This document shows, piece by piece, positions 14,169 through 22,711 of a DNA stretch of 38,856 bases (positions are counted from its first letter, which is position 1; each line of letters opens with the position of its first letter). Source of the stretch: Sphingomonas sp. (GTDB taxonomy: Bacteria > Pseudomonadota > Alphaproteobacteria > Sphingomonadales > Sphingomonadaceae); contig JAICXF010000013.1 in NCBI GenBank assembly GCA_025981625.1, positions 1-38,856 of the forward strand, read 5' to 3'. The notes beneath the pieces are model-generated. The model made no database searches. It saw only the letters and a list, made by a program, of their open reading frames with translations, and was not told the origin of the DNA. The position numbers and the translations under genes were made by a program.

Positions 14169-14496
14169 GCGAGCGACAACAGCCTTTCGTTCGGTTGGGT
14201 CCGAACTCCAGCTCCCCGGCCTCGTCGCACGTGCCCGGTCAAGGGCCAGAAGGAGGAGAGGGCGTTACCGGCCCGTCTTCCCTTGTTGCCCGCCGGATGC
14301 CAACCCCGCGTGACATGCCCATGACAGCATTTTCAATGACTCAGCGTCAAGACCCCTTTGAACAACAGACCCTCCCTGTCGCGCAGCGATGGGGAGGGGG
14401 ACGGTCCGCCGGAGGCGGATGGTGGAGGGGCCGGCCCCTCCGTCAGCGCTTCGCGCTGCCACCTCCCCACGAGCTCCGCTCGCAGGGAGGAAGAGG
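14169..14496. other. Intergenic region between HNH gene and gluQRS
   Basis: It holds the upstream region of the minus-strand HNH gene. A possible minus-strand -35 (TTGACG, 14345-14350) is visible without a convincing -10. The gluQRS-proximal third (14371-14490) is a palindromic element. I see no convincing gene; frames passing through here are low-complexity translations of the repeat. Confidence 0.5.
14371..14490. repeat. Palindromic element carrying the gluQRS ribosome-binding site
   Basis: The left arm begins CCTCCCTG and ends GATGGGGAGG (14371-14397); the right arm CCTCCCCACGAGC..GCAGGGAGG (14462-14490) pairs with it imperfectly. Internal hairpins around GCGCTTCGCGC and GTCCGCCGGAGGCGGA are also visible. 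The last six bases, GGGAGG (14485-14490), sit six bases before the GTG start of gluQRS. Confidence 0.88.
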
Positions 14497-15345
14497 GTGA
14501 TTGTGACGCGGTTCGCGCCCTCGCCTACCGGACGGCTGCATCTCGGCCATGCCTACAGCGCCGCGCTAGGCCATGCCCGTGCGCTCGGCGCAGGGGGCGC
14601 GTTCCGGCTGCGCATCGATGATCTCGACCAGACTCGTTGCCGCCCGGAATTCGTCGACGGCATCTATCAAGACCTGCGTTGGCTTGGCCTGCAGTGGGAA
14701 GCGCCGGTGTTGGTCCAGTCCGAGCGAACGGCGGCGTACGAGGCAGCGCTCGAGCAGCTGAAGGCGCAAGGGCTCGTCTATGCCTGCTTCTGCACACGGG
14801 CGGATATCGCCCAGTCGCTGACCGCGCCGCACGGTGATGCTGCGACATCGTATCCAGGCACCTGCCGCGACCTGCCGGACGATCCCGAGCGGCGCTCGAC
14901 GACCCCGCACAGCTGGAGGCTGAACTCGGCCAAAGGGCTCGACCTGACCGGCTTGCCAGGCTGGACCGAAGATGACGGCGGGCACTTTGTCGCCAAGCCG
15001 ATGGACATCGGCGACGCGATCCTCGCGCGCAAGGACGCGCCCGCCTCGTATCACCTTTCCTGTGTGGTCGACGATGCGACGAGCGGCGTAACCACGGTCG
15101 TGCGCGGCGTCGACCTGCGTCCCTCCACGCCCATTCAGCGCCTGCTTCAGCAACTGCTCGGGCTGCCCGAGCCGACCTATCTCCATCATCCGCTGGTCAC
15201 CCACGCGGACGGGCGCCGCCTCGCCAAGCGCGATCTCGCGCCGACACTCGCCGCATTGCGTGAACGCGGCGTCGACGGGCCCGCGCTGGCACATCGGCTG
15301 CTCGCGGGCGATCTCCCGTCTGGTTTTCGACTGCAGAAGGCCTAA
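14497..15345 (+). CDS. gluQRS: Glutamyl-Q tRNA(Asp) synthetase
   Basis: Charges queuosine in the anticodon of tRNA(Asp) with glutamate. 282 residues: only the catalytic half of a glutamyl-tRNA synthetase, with no anticodon-binding domain, as expected. FAPSPTGRLHLGHAYSA holds the HIGH-type motif, the zinc-site cysteines are in YACFCTRADI and PGTCRD, and the KMSKS-type loop is RLAKRDLAPTL. The start is GTG 14497, with GTG 14503 as an alternative. The open frame reaches back to 14389, but that stretch is the palindromic element, not protein-like. The Shine-Dalgarno comes from the end of that element. The small twin-TM gene follows after ten bases. Confidence 0.94.
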   Translation: MIVTRFAPSPTGRLHLGHAYSAALGHARALGAGGAFRLRIDDLDQTRCRPEFVDGIYQDLRWLGLQWEAPVLVQSERTAAYEAALEQLKAQGLVYACFCTRADIAQSLTAPHGDAATSYPGTCRDLPDDPERRSTTPHSWRLNSAKGLDLTGLPGWTEDDGGHFVAKPMDIGDAILARKDAPASYHLSCVVDDATSGVTTVVRGVDLRPSTPIQRLLQQLLGLPEPTYLHHPLVTHADGRRLAKRDLAPTLAALRERGVDGPALAHRLLAGDLPSGFRLQKA

Positions 15346-15355
15346 ATGGGCCGTC

Positions 15356-15562
15356 ATGCGCTGGCCTCTCCTCATCATGCTCCTGATCGCCATGGGCGCG
15401 ACGGCTTACGTGCTGGTCCGCGGCGTGATCGCCATGGCCTCGGGCAAGGACGTCACCGGCGAGCAGCAGCAGAATTACATGCGCAAGCGAATCCTCTTCC
15501 AGGGAATCGCGATCCTGATCGTCATCCTGCTGCTCTACTTCGCCAGCAATTCCGCGCAGTAG
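15356..15562 (+). CDS. Twin transmembrane protein, HIG1-domain type
   Basis: 68 residues with two membrane segments (about 3-22 and 46-64) joined by a hydrophilic loop (ASGKDVTGEQQQNYMRKRILFQ). This layout matches the bacterial HIG1-like twin-TM proteins, which in eukaryotes bind respiratory complexes; the bacterial role is not settled. ATG 15356 fits the family. An upstream extension of the frame lies inside gluQRS and is not used. The stop is directly followed by the GTG of the adenosyltransferase gene, so the two are coupled. Confidence 0.87.
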   Translation: MRWPLLIMLLIAMGATAYVLVRGVIAMASGKDVTGEQQQNYMRKRILFQGIAILIVILLLYFASNSAQ

Positions 15563-16123
15563 GTGGTCAAGCTCAACAAGATCTACACCCGGACGGGCGA
15601 TAGCGGCAGCGCCGGGCTGGTCGACGGCAGCCGGGTCAGCAAGTCGAGCCTTCGGATGACGGCCATCGGCGAGGTCGACGAAGCCAATGCCGCGATCGGC
15701 GTCGCGATTGCCGCCCTCGACGATGGACCGATCGCGGACCAGTTGCGCGAAATCCAGAATGACCTGTTCGATCTCGGCGCCGACGTTGCAACGCCGGGCG
15801 CCATCGACGGCGCGCTCCGCATCGTGGCATCGCAGGTCCAGCGGCTGGAGCGCGATATCGACGTGATGAATGCGGGCCTCGCCCCACTCGAAAGCTTCAT
15901 CCTCCCCGGCGGATCCGCAGTCATCGCGGCGCTTCATCTCGCCCGGGCGATCGTCCGTCGCGCCGAGCGCGCGGCAGTTGCACTGAACGAGGCCGAGCCA
16001 CTCAATGCCCAGCTCCTCGCCTATCTCAATCGCCTTTCGGATCATCTTTTCGTCGCTGCCCGCTTTGTCGCCGCGCGCGAAGGTGGCGACGTGCTGTGGC
16101 GGCCCGGAGCGACACGGGACTGA
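15563..16123 (+). CDS. Cob(I)alamin adenosyltransferase, PduO type
   Basis: Transfers the adenosyl group from ATP to cob(I)alamin, giving coenzyme B12. 186 residues. N-terminal ATP-binding signature IYTRTGDSGSAGLVDGSRV, then EVDEANAAIGVA, FDLGADVATPG, ESFILPGGS and RIxR-type C-terminal residues (ARAIVRRAERA) define the PduO/MMAB family. The motif usually written TGDDGTTGL is TGDSGSAGL here, a mild variation. The start is GTG 15563, immediately after the twin-TM stop. No other cobalamin genes are in view, so it may serve B12 salvage for a B12-dependent enzyme elsewhere. Confidence 0.94.
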   Translation: MVKLNKIYTRTGDSGSAGLVDGSRVSKSSLRMTAIGEVDEANAAIGVAIAALDDGPIADQLREIQNDLFDLGADVATPGAIDGALRIVASQVQRLERDIDVMNAGLAPLESFILPGGSAVIAALHLARAIVRRAERAAVALNEAEPLNAQLLAYLNRLSDHLFVAARFVAAREGGDVLWRPGATRD

Positions 16124-16167
16124 TGCCCGGCCGGACGATTTTGCCGGCTTAAGTCGTTAGAGGCCTC

Positions 16168-17451
16168 ATGATTGCGAACGCCGCCCCAGCAGAGCTTGCC
16201 GACACCCTCGCTTCGCGCCTGCTCGCCGTGCGCCAACTCTCGCTCGACCTCGTCGCACCGCTGTCCGACGCCGACGCGACGATCCAGCCGTTCCCCGACG
16301 CCTCCCCGGCCAAGTGGCACCTCGCTCACACCAGCTGGTTCTTCGAGACGTTCGTCCTTCGCGACCACGTCCTCGGCTACACGCCGTTCGACGAGCGCTA
16401 CGCGTTCCTGTTCAACAGTTATTACGAGGCCGAAGGACCGCGACACGCGCGGCCTCGCCGGGGCATGCTGAGCCGTCCGTCGCTCGATGATGTGCGGAGC
16501 TATCGTGCTTATGTCGACGAAGCGCTCGAGCGGGCATTTCCCTCGCTTTCGACCGATGCGCTGGGCTTGATCGAGCTCGGCATCAATCATGAGCAGCAGC
16601 ATCAGGAGCTGCTGCTCACGGACATCCTCGCGACCTTCGCCGAGAACCCGCTCGAGCCTGCTTATGCTTCACTCCGTCATTGCGAGCGGAGCGAAGCAAT
16701 TCACGATGGCGCCGCCTGGATTGCTTCGTCGCTTAGGGCTCCTCGCAATGACGAATGGGTGAAGGGACGCGAGGGCGTGGCTGAGATCGGCGCCTCTGAT
16801 GAGGGCTTCGCCTTCGACTGCGAGCGGCCGCGGCACCGCGTCTTCCTCGCGCCCCATGAGCTGGCGAACCGCCGGGTGACCAACAAGGAATGGCGCGAGT
16901 TCGTCGCGGACGGAGGCTATCGCAAGCCGGTATTGTGGCTCTCAGATGGCTGGAGTTGGGTCGTCGAGAATGGCATTTCCGGGCCGCTCTACTGGCGCGG
17001 CGAAGACGCCGAGTTCACGTTGGCCGGCCGCCGGGAGATCGACTGGACCGCGCCGGTCGCGCACGTCAGCTACTATGAGGCAGACGCCTTCGCGCGATGG
17101 GCCGGGGCGCGGCTCCCGACCGAAGCCGAGTGGGAGGATTTCGCCGCCTCGGCCGACCCGGTGATCGGCAATCAGCTGGACCAGGCCGGAGCGGTCGCGC
17201 CGCGTGCCGGAGGCGACCTGTTCGGCGACATCTGGGAATGGACCCAGAGCGCATTTGCTTCCTACCCGGGCTTCGCACCCGGTGACGGCGCGGTCGGCGA
17301 ATACAATGGCAAGTTCATGTCCGGCCAGATGGTCCTGAAGGGCGCGAGCTGCGCTACCCCGCGTGGGCACAGCCGCGCCTCCTACCGCAACTTCTTTCCG
17401 CCGGCGGCGCGCTGGCAGTTCACGGGAGTACGCCTTGCTCGGGACTCTTGA
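16168..17451 (+). CDS. egtB: Ergothioneine sulfoxide synthase EgtB with a repeat-encoded insertion
   Basis: Non-heme iron enzyme joining trimethylhistidine with a thiol (gamma-glutamylcysteine or cysteine) and oxygen. 427 residues. The DinB-like N-terminal domain carries the iron-binding histidines in WHLAHTSWFFE (H51/H54) and NHEQQHQELLL (H141, H145). The C-terminal formylglycine-generating-enzyme-like domain runs from about 203 (VAEIGASDEGFAFD) to the end ([11 protein letters not shown]). Between them, residues about 170-196 are encoded by a palindromic element and are not EgtB-like. AGAGG at 16159-16163 precedes ATG 16168. The 3' end overlaps egtD by 17 bases. Confidence 0.94.
   Translation: MIANAAPAELADTLASRLLAVRQLSLDLVAPLSDADATIQPFPDASPAKWHLAHTSWFFETFVLRDHVLGYTPFDERYAFLFNSYYEAEGPRHARPRRGMLSRPSLDDVRSYRAYVDEALERAFPSLSTDALGLIELGINHEQQHQELLLTDILATFAENPLEPAYASLRHCERSEAIHDGAAWIASSLRAPRNDEWVKGREGVAEIGASDEGFAFDCERPRHRVFLAPHELANRRVTNKEWREFVADGGYRKPVLWLSDGWSWVVENGISGPLYWRGEDAEFTLAGRREIDWTAPVAHVSYYEADAFARWAGARLPTEAEWEDFAASADPVIGNQLDQAGAVAPRAGGDLFGDIWEWTQSAFASYPGFAPGDGAVGEYNGKFMSGQMVLKGASCATPRGHSRASYRNFFPPAARWQFTGVRLARDS
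16675..16753. repeat. Palindromic element in frame within egtB
   Basis: The left end CGTCATTGCGAGCGGAGCGA (16675 on) pairs with the right end ..CTCCTCGCAATGACG (16753); GAAGCAAT and ATTGCTTC also pair. The translation contains RHCERSEAIHD and WIASSLRAPRNDE, a peptide recognisable as a translated repeat of this type in many bacterial proteins. It is read through without a stop. Confidence 0.92.
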
Positions 17452-18394
17452 TCGGCAGACGAAGCAATTCCGCGACGATGTGCTCGCGGGACTCGCCGCG
17501 CCCATTCCCGCCATTCCGGCGCGCTGGCTTTACGACCGCCGCGGGTCCGAATTGTTCGACAAGATCACTCGCCTGCCGTCCTATTATCCGACGCGCACCG
17601 AGACCGCGATTTTCCACCAGATCATGCCGGACCTCGCCGCCCGGGTGCCGGAAGGAGCGGTCGTGGTCGAGTTCGGCGCGGGTTCGCAGACCAAGACCCC
17701 CATTCTCCTCGAAGCGACCAGGCCCGCCGCCTACGTTCCGGTCGACATCTCCGGCGACTATCTCGAACAGAGCGCACGCGATCTTCAGGAGCGATTTCCG
17801 GACATCGAGGTGATGCCGGTCATCGCCGATTTCGCGCGGCCGTTCTCGCTTCCGGGCGGGATCGAGCATCTACCCAGGCTCGGCTTTTTCCCCGGCTCGA
17901 CCATCGGCAATTTCGTGCCGTGGAGCGCAACCGATTTGCTGCGTCAGTTTCGAGCGCTGCTCGGCCCCGGTGCTCAGCTCCTGATCGGCATGGACCGGGT
18001 GAAGCCGGTTGAACGGCTGATCCACGCCTATGACGATCCGGAGGGAGTCACGGCGCAGTTCAGCCTGAACCTCCTGTCGCGGATCAACCGCGAGCTCGAC
18101 GGCGACGTGCCGGTCGACGCGTTCCGTCACGAGGCGCGCTGGAACGATATCCTGTCGCGGATCGAGATCCATCTGGTCGCCAGTAGAGACGTCAGTTTCT
18201 CGATCGGCGGGCGGCGGTTCGCCTTTGCGGAGAACTCCGCGATCCATGTCGAGAACAGCCACAAATACGGCCGGCGCGGAGCCCGCGTCCTGCTGCTCGC
18301 CGGCGGCTGGACTCCGGTCGCGGAATGGTCGGACGCCGCGGGGGACTTTGCGGAGATCCTGGCGGTGGCGGAGCCGGAGAGGTTTGCGCCCTAG
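17435..18394 (+). CDS. egtD: L-histidine N-alpha-methyltransferase EgtD
   Basis: SAM-dependent enzyme that trimethylates histidine to hercynine, the first step of ergothioneine synthesis. The family N-terminus [18 protein letters not shown] and YYPTRTE (residues 31-56), SAM motif [12 protein letters not shown] (77-88) and [11 protein letters not shown] are present. The start is TTG 17435, with GGGAG six bases upstream (17424-17428). This gives 319 residues, the usual length; the frame has no suitable ATG at that point. It overlaps the egtB end by 17 bases, so the two steps are co-produced. Confidence 0.94.
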   Translation: MLGTLDRQTKQFRDDVLAGLAAPIPAIPARWLYDRRGSELFDKITRLPSYYPTRTETAIFHQIMPDLAARVPEGAVVVEFGAGSQTKTPILLEATRPAAYVPVDISGDYLEQSARDLQERFPDIEVMPVIADFARPFSLPGGIEHLPRLGFFPGSTIGNFVPWSATDLLRQFRALLGPGAQLLIGMDRVKPVERLIHAYDDPEGVTAQFSLNLLSRINRELDGDVPVDAFRHEARWNDILSRIEIHLVASRDVSFSIGGRRFAFAENSAIHVENSHKYGRRGARVLLLAGGWTPVAEWSDAAGDFAEILAVAEPERFAP

Positions 18395-18418
18395 AGCAGT
18401 CGCCGCTAAGCCAAATCC

Positions 18419-18718
18419 ATGCTCATCGCCCTCGTCGACATCGCCGACCTGCTCCTCAGCATCGTGACCTGGATCATCATCGTGCAGGTCGTGCTGAGCT
18501 GGCTGTTCGTGTTCAACGTGCTCAACACCAGCTCGCAGGGGGTGCGCACGATCGCCGTCGCGATCGACCGCCTGACGGCGCCGCTTTACCGGCCGATCCG
18601 CCGCCTCCTGCCCGATTTCGGCGGGATCGATTTTTCGCCGCTCGTGGTGCTGATCCTGATCCAGGTCATCAAGAAGCTGCTCGGCGGCTTTGTGATGCAA
18701 TATTACGGCATCGGATGA
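18419..18718 (+). CDS. YggT-family membrane protein
   Basis: 99 residues with two or three hydrophobic segments (about 1-32 and 75-94). [11 protein letters not shown] and the Pro-rich [28 protein letters not shown] are the YggT signature. Family members are small inner-membrane proteins, sometimes linked to osmotic tolerance or cell-division-associated clusters; a precise role is unknown. The stop overlaps the folD start as ATGA (18715-18718), so production is coupled to folD, a common pairing in alphaproteobacteria. Confidence 0.93.
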   Translation: MLIALVDIADLLLSIVTWIIIVQVVLSWLFVFNVLNTSSQGVRTIAVAIDRLTAPLYRPIRRLLPDFGGIDFSPLVVLILIQVIKKLLGGFVMQYYGIG

Positions 18719-19602
18719 CCGCGCGGCTGATTGACGGCAAGGCCTATGCGGCGGGCCTCAGGCAGCGCGTCGCCGAAGTGGCGTCGCGATTTGCGGCGCT
18801 GCAGGGACGTGCCCCCGGCCTCGCCGTGGTGCTGGTCGGCGAGCATCCGCCGAGCGCCGCCTACGTCCGCTCCAAGGCCAAGGCGACCATCGAAGCGGGC
18901 ATGGAGAGCTTCGAGCATCGCCTTCCCGCCGATGTCAGCCAGGCCGAGCTGATCGCGCTCGTCGACCGGCTCAACGGCGACGATGCCGTCGACGGAATCC
19001 TCGTCCAGCTACCCCTTCCGAAGCACGTCGACGAGCTTGCGGTGCTGCTGCGGATCGATCCGGACAAGGACGTCGACGGATTTCACCCGATGAACGCGGG
19101 GCGGCTCGCCGTCGGCCTCGAGGCGCTTGTCCCGTGCACGCCCCTCGGCTGCCTGATGCTCCTGCAGCATGAGCTGGGCGATCTGTCGGGCCTCGACGCG
19201 ATCGTCGTCGGTCGGTCGAACATTGTCGGCAAGCCGATGGCGCAGCTGCTCATCCGCGCCAGCTGCACCGTAACCGTCGGCCATTCGCGCACTCGCGACC
19301 TGCCCGGCGCGGTGCGGCGCGCGGATATCGTCGTCGCCGCCGTCGGACGTCCCGAGCTCATCCGTGGCGACTGGCTGAAGCCCGGAGCGACGGTCATCGA
19401 CGTTGGGCAGGAGCGGGTCGAGCAGCCCGACGGCACGCGCAAGCTCCTGGGCGACGTTGCCTTCGACGAGGCGCTGCAGGTCGCCGGCGCGATTACTCCA
19501 GTCCCCGGCGGCGTGGGTCCGATGACCATCGCCTGTCTGCTCCGCAACACCGCCGTCGCCGCGCACCGGCGCGTCGGCCTTGCGGATCCCGAAGGCCTGT
19601 GA
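18715..19602 (+). CDS. folD: Methylenetetrahydrofolate dehydrogenase/cyclohydrolase FolD
   Basis: Bifunctional NADP-dependent enzyme interconverting 5,10-methylene- and 10-formyl-tetrahydrofolate. 295 residues. The active-site Tyr50/Lys54 are in [11 protein letters not shown], Gln98 in GILVQLPLP, Asp121 in KDVDGFHP. The nucleotide-binding region is [16 protein letters not shown], and the C-terminal [15 protein letters not shown] is complete. The frame is open further upstream, but ATG 18715 in the ATGA overlap with yggT fits the family start. The stop overlaps the following GTG start (GTGA at 19599). Confidence 0.97.
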   Translation: MTARLIDGKAYAAGLRQRVAEVASRFAALQGRAPGLAVVLVGEHPPSAAYVRSKAKATIEAGMESFEHRLPADVSQAELIALVDRLNGDDAVDGILVQLPLPKHVDELAVLLRIDPDKDVDGFHPMNAGRLAVGLEALVPCTPLGCLMLLQHELGDLSGLDAIVVGRSNIVGKPMAQLLIRASCTVTVGHSRTRDLPGAVRRADIVVAAVGRPELIRGDWLKPGATVIDVGQERVEQPDGTRKLLGDVAFDEALQVAGAITPVPGGVGPMTIACLLRNTAVAAHRRVGLADPEGL

Positions 19603-20240
19603 TCGCCGCTTTTCTCCTGGCCGCGGCTCCGGTCGCGACGGCGCTCGATGCCGAAACAGCCTTCGCTCGGGATGCCAAGACGATCGGTCAATGGTCGGCA
19701 TTCCGGAAGTGGGCCGATCGCGACGCGGTGATGTTCACCCCGCAGGCGGTGTGGGCCAGCACGTTCCTCAAGCCGCTCAAGAACCCGCCCAAGTCGATCG
19801 GCTGGCGGGCGACGCAGAGCTTCGTCTCGTGCGATGGGCGAACCGCGGTGAATACCGGTCCGTGGTTCACGCAGGACGCGAGGCTTGCAGGCTACTTCAC
19901 GACGGTGTGGCAGCGCACGCCGGCTGGCTGGCGATGGGTTTATGACGGCGGCGTTCCCATGCTGGGCAAGGGCGGCTCGCGGACCGGACCCCGCGTTCAC
20001 ACGGCCGCCTGCAGCGGTCGGCCGCACGGACCCCCGATCCAGCCGCCGCCCAAGCTCAGTCCGAAGCAGTCGCTCAAGACCCTCCAGGACAACGGCCGTG
20101 GCGAGTCGGCGGACCGGACGCTTGGCTGGGACTGGAAGGTCTCCGCCACCGGCGCGCGCACCTTCCGCGTCTTCCTGTGGAGCGGCGGCAAATATTCCGA
20201 GGTGGTTCACGCGGTCGATCCGGCGCCGAAGCACAAATGA
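19599..20240 (+). CDS. Secreted NTF2-like protein
   Basis: 213 residues from GTG 19599, overlapping the folD stop. A signal peptide at about residues 1-16 ([14 protein letters not shown]) suggests export. Residues ~20-125 resemble the NTF2-like/SnoaL (DUF4440-type) fold: [23 protein letters not shown] and [20 protein letters not shown] are typical of that family. The C-terminal third is Pro/Lys-rich and less conserved. Such domains bind small ligands; no catalytic residue set is clear. The stop overlaps marC as ATGA (20237-20240). Fold assignment is by pattern only. Confidence 0.8.
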   Translation: MIAAFLLAAAPVATALDAETAFARDAKTIGQWSAFRKWADRDAVMFTPQAVWASTFLKPLKNPPKSIGWRATQSFVSCDGRTAVNTGPWFTQDARLAGYFTTVWQRTPAGWRWVYDGGVPMLGKGGSRTGPRVHTAACSGRPHGPPIQPPPKLSPKQSLKTLQDNGRGESADRTLGWDWKVSATGARTFRVFLWSGGKYSEVVHAVDPAPKHK

Positions 20241-20869
20241 TCGAGCTGTTCGGCTCGGCGCTCGTCACCTTCCTGGTGATCATCGATCCGCCGGGCTGCG
20301 CGCCAATCTTCGCCGGGCTCACGCGCGGCACCCCGCCGGCTCATCGCCGCGCAATGGCGATCCGCTCCTGCGTGATCGCCTGGGCGATCCTGATGTTCTT
20401 CGCGCTGCTCGGGCGACCGATGCTTCACGCCCTCGGCATCAGCCTGGCGAGCTTCCGGATCGCGGGCGGGATCATGCTATTCATCATCGCGCTCGACATG
20501 GTGTTCGAGCGGCGGACCGCCCGCCGGGAAAGCCGTGCCCACTCGATCGAAGGCACGCCCGAAGCCGAGGACATCAGCGTCTTTCCGATGGCCATTCCGA
20601 TGATCACCGGGCCAGGCTCGATCGCCAGCGCCATGCTGTGGGTCTCGCGGGCCGAAGACTGGACGACTGTCGCGATCGTCCTGGCCGCGATCACCGTCGT
20701 TATTCTGATCACCATGGCGACGCTGCTGGCCGCCGGTCCGCTGATGCGGCTGATCGGGGAGAAGGTCGAAGCAATGATCACGCGCATTCTCGGCGTCATC
20801 CTGGCGGCGCTCGCCGCGCAGTTCATCGTCGACGGGCTGAAGCAAAGCTTTCCACACGTCCTTGCCTAA
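20237..20869 (+). CDS. MarC-family (UPF0056) inner-membrane protein
   Basis: 210 residues with about six membrane segments. The N-terminal ALVTFLVIIDPPGCAPIFAGLT matches the family start (usually with PxGNxPxF), ISVFPMAIPMITGPGSIASAML is the conserved second-half motif, and a charged loop (ERRTARRESRAHS) separates the two halves. Family members are inner-membrane proteins of uncertain transport role. ATG 20237 overlaps the preceding stop. The stop overlaps by three bases the stop of the convergent membrane protein gene. Confidence 0.9.
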   Translation: MIELFGSALVTFLVIIDPPGCAPIFAGLTRGTPPAHRRAMAIRSCVIAWAILMFFALLGRPMLHALGISLASFRIAGGIMLFIIALDMVFERRTARRESRAHSIEGTPEAEDISVFPMAIPMITGPGSIASAMLWVSRAEDWTTVAIVLAAITVVILITMATLLAAGPLMRLIGEKVEAMITRILGVILAALAAQFIVDGLKQSFPHVLA

Positions 20870-22665
20870 CCGACGACCTTCCACATCCGATAGGGCGAGT
20901 CCTTGGGCAGCGGCACGGGCGTGAGCCACTTCGGCACCTGGCCCCGCTGCAGCTGGACGTAGAAGCCGCGCGGCGCCTCGGACGTGAAGATCGTCGTTGT
21001 CGAGCTGTCGGGGCAGCTCAGCACATAGTTTGAGCGATATTTGGCGGCGAGCCGGTGGGCCTGCGCCTCCGACCCGCGCCAGAAATTCATCACGTCGACG
21101 ATCTGCTGACCGTTGCGGTGGTACGGACCGGCAACCGCATCATGATGCGTGACTGCAATCAGCCGAGGCCCAAGGTCGACGAAGGTCATCACGCGGCCGG
21201 CGGGCTGAAGTGCCACCGCATGCAAGCCCCAAAGCGAACCGCACAGCCGGTTGGCCTTGCCGATCGCGGCGTCCCGCGGGGTCGGCTTGGGTTCCGGAAT
21301 GAAGCCGACGACAATGGGAACGAGCGCGCCGCAGCCGATGACGACGGCAACCACCGTCACCAGGATCCGCACTGACGAACTATTGCTGTTCCAGGTACGC
21401 GGGAGGATGATGCAAATGAGGGCCGCGCAGCCGACCACCGCCAGCATCTGCGACGCGGGCCCGGTGCGGGTCTGCCAGAACAGCAGCAACGTCGCGGCAA
21501 GGCAGGGAAGCGCCGATGCAATGACCCGACGGCGCAACTCCTTGTCGGCCCAATGCCATCGCATGAGCACCGCCCAGCCGACCAGCCCGGTGACCGGAAG
21601 CGTCATGATCAGCGTCGCGATCCGCCAGCCGTGCTTATAGAAGGGACGCGCTTCCTTGACGTGGCTCATCCACAGCCGTTCGGCCTCCGCCGACAATCCT
21701 TCGGGCCGCGACAGGCAGTGCGGCCATGTCAGCGCATGGAAGCCGGCGATGAAAATCCCGGCGCCAAGCGCGAGCGCCAACCTTGTCTTCCAGTTGGCCG
21801 AGGCCAGGAACGAAAGCCCGAGCATGAGCGCGCTGCCGACCAGGGCGTCCGACAGCCACACCGGCGACAAGGCGTCGCACACGGCGTGCCAATTGTCGTT
21901 GGACGCGAACACGAGGAAACACAGAGCAGTCGAGCCGCCGAGCGCGACGGCATAGGTTTGCAACCTGATGCGTTCCTCCGCATCATCGACCCAGAAGAGG
22001 ACCATCGCGACGCCGGCAATCGCGAGATAGATGATCATCTCCAGGCCGATCGCCAGCGACAGCGCCGTCGACACGCCGAGGATTATCCCGCCGCGCGCCT
22101 TCTTCGGGTCGGCGATCGAGGCGATGCTGAGGGCGAGCAGCGCGAGCTGCCAGCCGTGATGGTCGATCCGCTCCGGCGAAAACATGCCGTTGTTCGACTG
22201 GGCGAAAACCAATGCAAGAAAGGCGACCGGATACGCGGCAGGCGCGATCAATCGGCGGGCCGTCAGCGCGACCGAGTAAAGCAGCAGGAGATAGGGCAGC
22301 ATCGGCGCGATCGCGACTGCCCATCGCTCGGCGCCGGCTCCGCCCAGGAACGGCCTCAAGCCGAGGATCAGCCCGGCGATGGGGAGGTCGACCAGCCGCG
22401 ACCAGTGGATGTTCGCGCCGAACGGCGGGTTCATCCGGTAGTCGCGAAGATCGTACCAGCCCTGCCCGTGGAGCAGCCCGCGGACCTGCATGATCCGCAT
22501 GTTGTCGTCGGTGTCGCCGAGCCCGAACCAGCGGATCTGGTCCCAGCTCCAGTAGGTCCACCACAAGCACACGCCGATCCAGACCAGAAAGACGATCAGC
22601 TTCCAGCGGCGCTCCACCAGATCGAGCGCTTTCGCCTCGAAGTCGTCCAGCTTGCCTTCCGCCAT
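20866..22665 (-). CDS. Large GT-C-like membrane protein (STT3/PglB-resembling)
   Basis: 599 residues with roughly 12 hydrophobic segments and a C-terminal soluble part of about 120 residues. A short loop after the first membrane helix has GLGDTDDNMRIMQ (D51-D54), like the acidic first-loop motif of GT-C glycosyltransferases. A second motif is SPERIDHHGWQ (about 164-173). The layout recalls oligosaccharyltransferase-like (STT3) or mannosyltransferase-like proteins using lipid-linked sugars, but the family is not certain. Neighbours encode GtrA/GtrB-type envelope glycan functions, which supports this. It is divergent from the GtrA gene, with 46 bases between. Confidence 0.72.
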   Translation of the reverse strand: MAEGKLDDFEAKALDLVERRWKLIVFLVWIGVCLWWTYWSWDQIRWFGLGDTDDNMRIMQVRGLLHGQGWYDLRDYRMNPPFGANIHWSRLVDLPIAGLILGLRPFLGGAGAERWAVAIAPMLPYLLLLYSVALTARRLIAPAAYPVAFLALVFAQSNNGMFSPERIDHHGWQLALLALSIASIADPKKARGGIILGVSTALSLAIGLEMIIYLAIAGVAMVLFWVDDAEERIRLQTYAVALGGSTALCFLVFASNDNWHAVCDALSPVWLSDALVGSALMLGLSFLASANWKTRLALALGAGIFIAGFHALTWPHCLSRPEGLSAEAERLWMSHVKEARPFYKHGWRIATLIMTLPVTGLVGWAVLMRWHWADKELRRRVIASALPCLAATLLLFWQTRTGPASQMLAVVGCAALICIILPRTWNSNSSSVRILVTVVAVVIGCGALVPIVVGFIPEPKPTPRDAAIGKANRLCGSLWGLHAVALQPAGRVMTFVDLGPRLIAVTHHDAVAGPYHRNGQQIVDVMNFWRGSEAQAHRLAAKYRSNYVLSCPDSSTTTIFTSEAPRGFYVQLQRGQVPKWLTPVPLPKDSPYRMWKVVG

Positions 22666-22711
22666 TTTTCGGGCTGTAGCCGGTCAAAGGTAAACGGCAA
22701 GCAGCCGGGAC

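Noticed and set aside
14389..14496. N-terminal extension of gluQRS in the open frame
   Set aside because: The bases are a palindromic element and the peptide is low-complexity; the family starts at the GTG 14497/14503.
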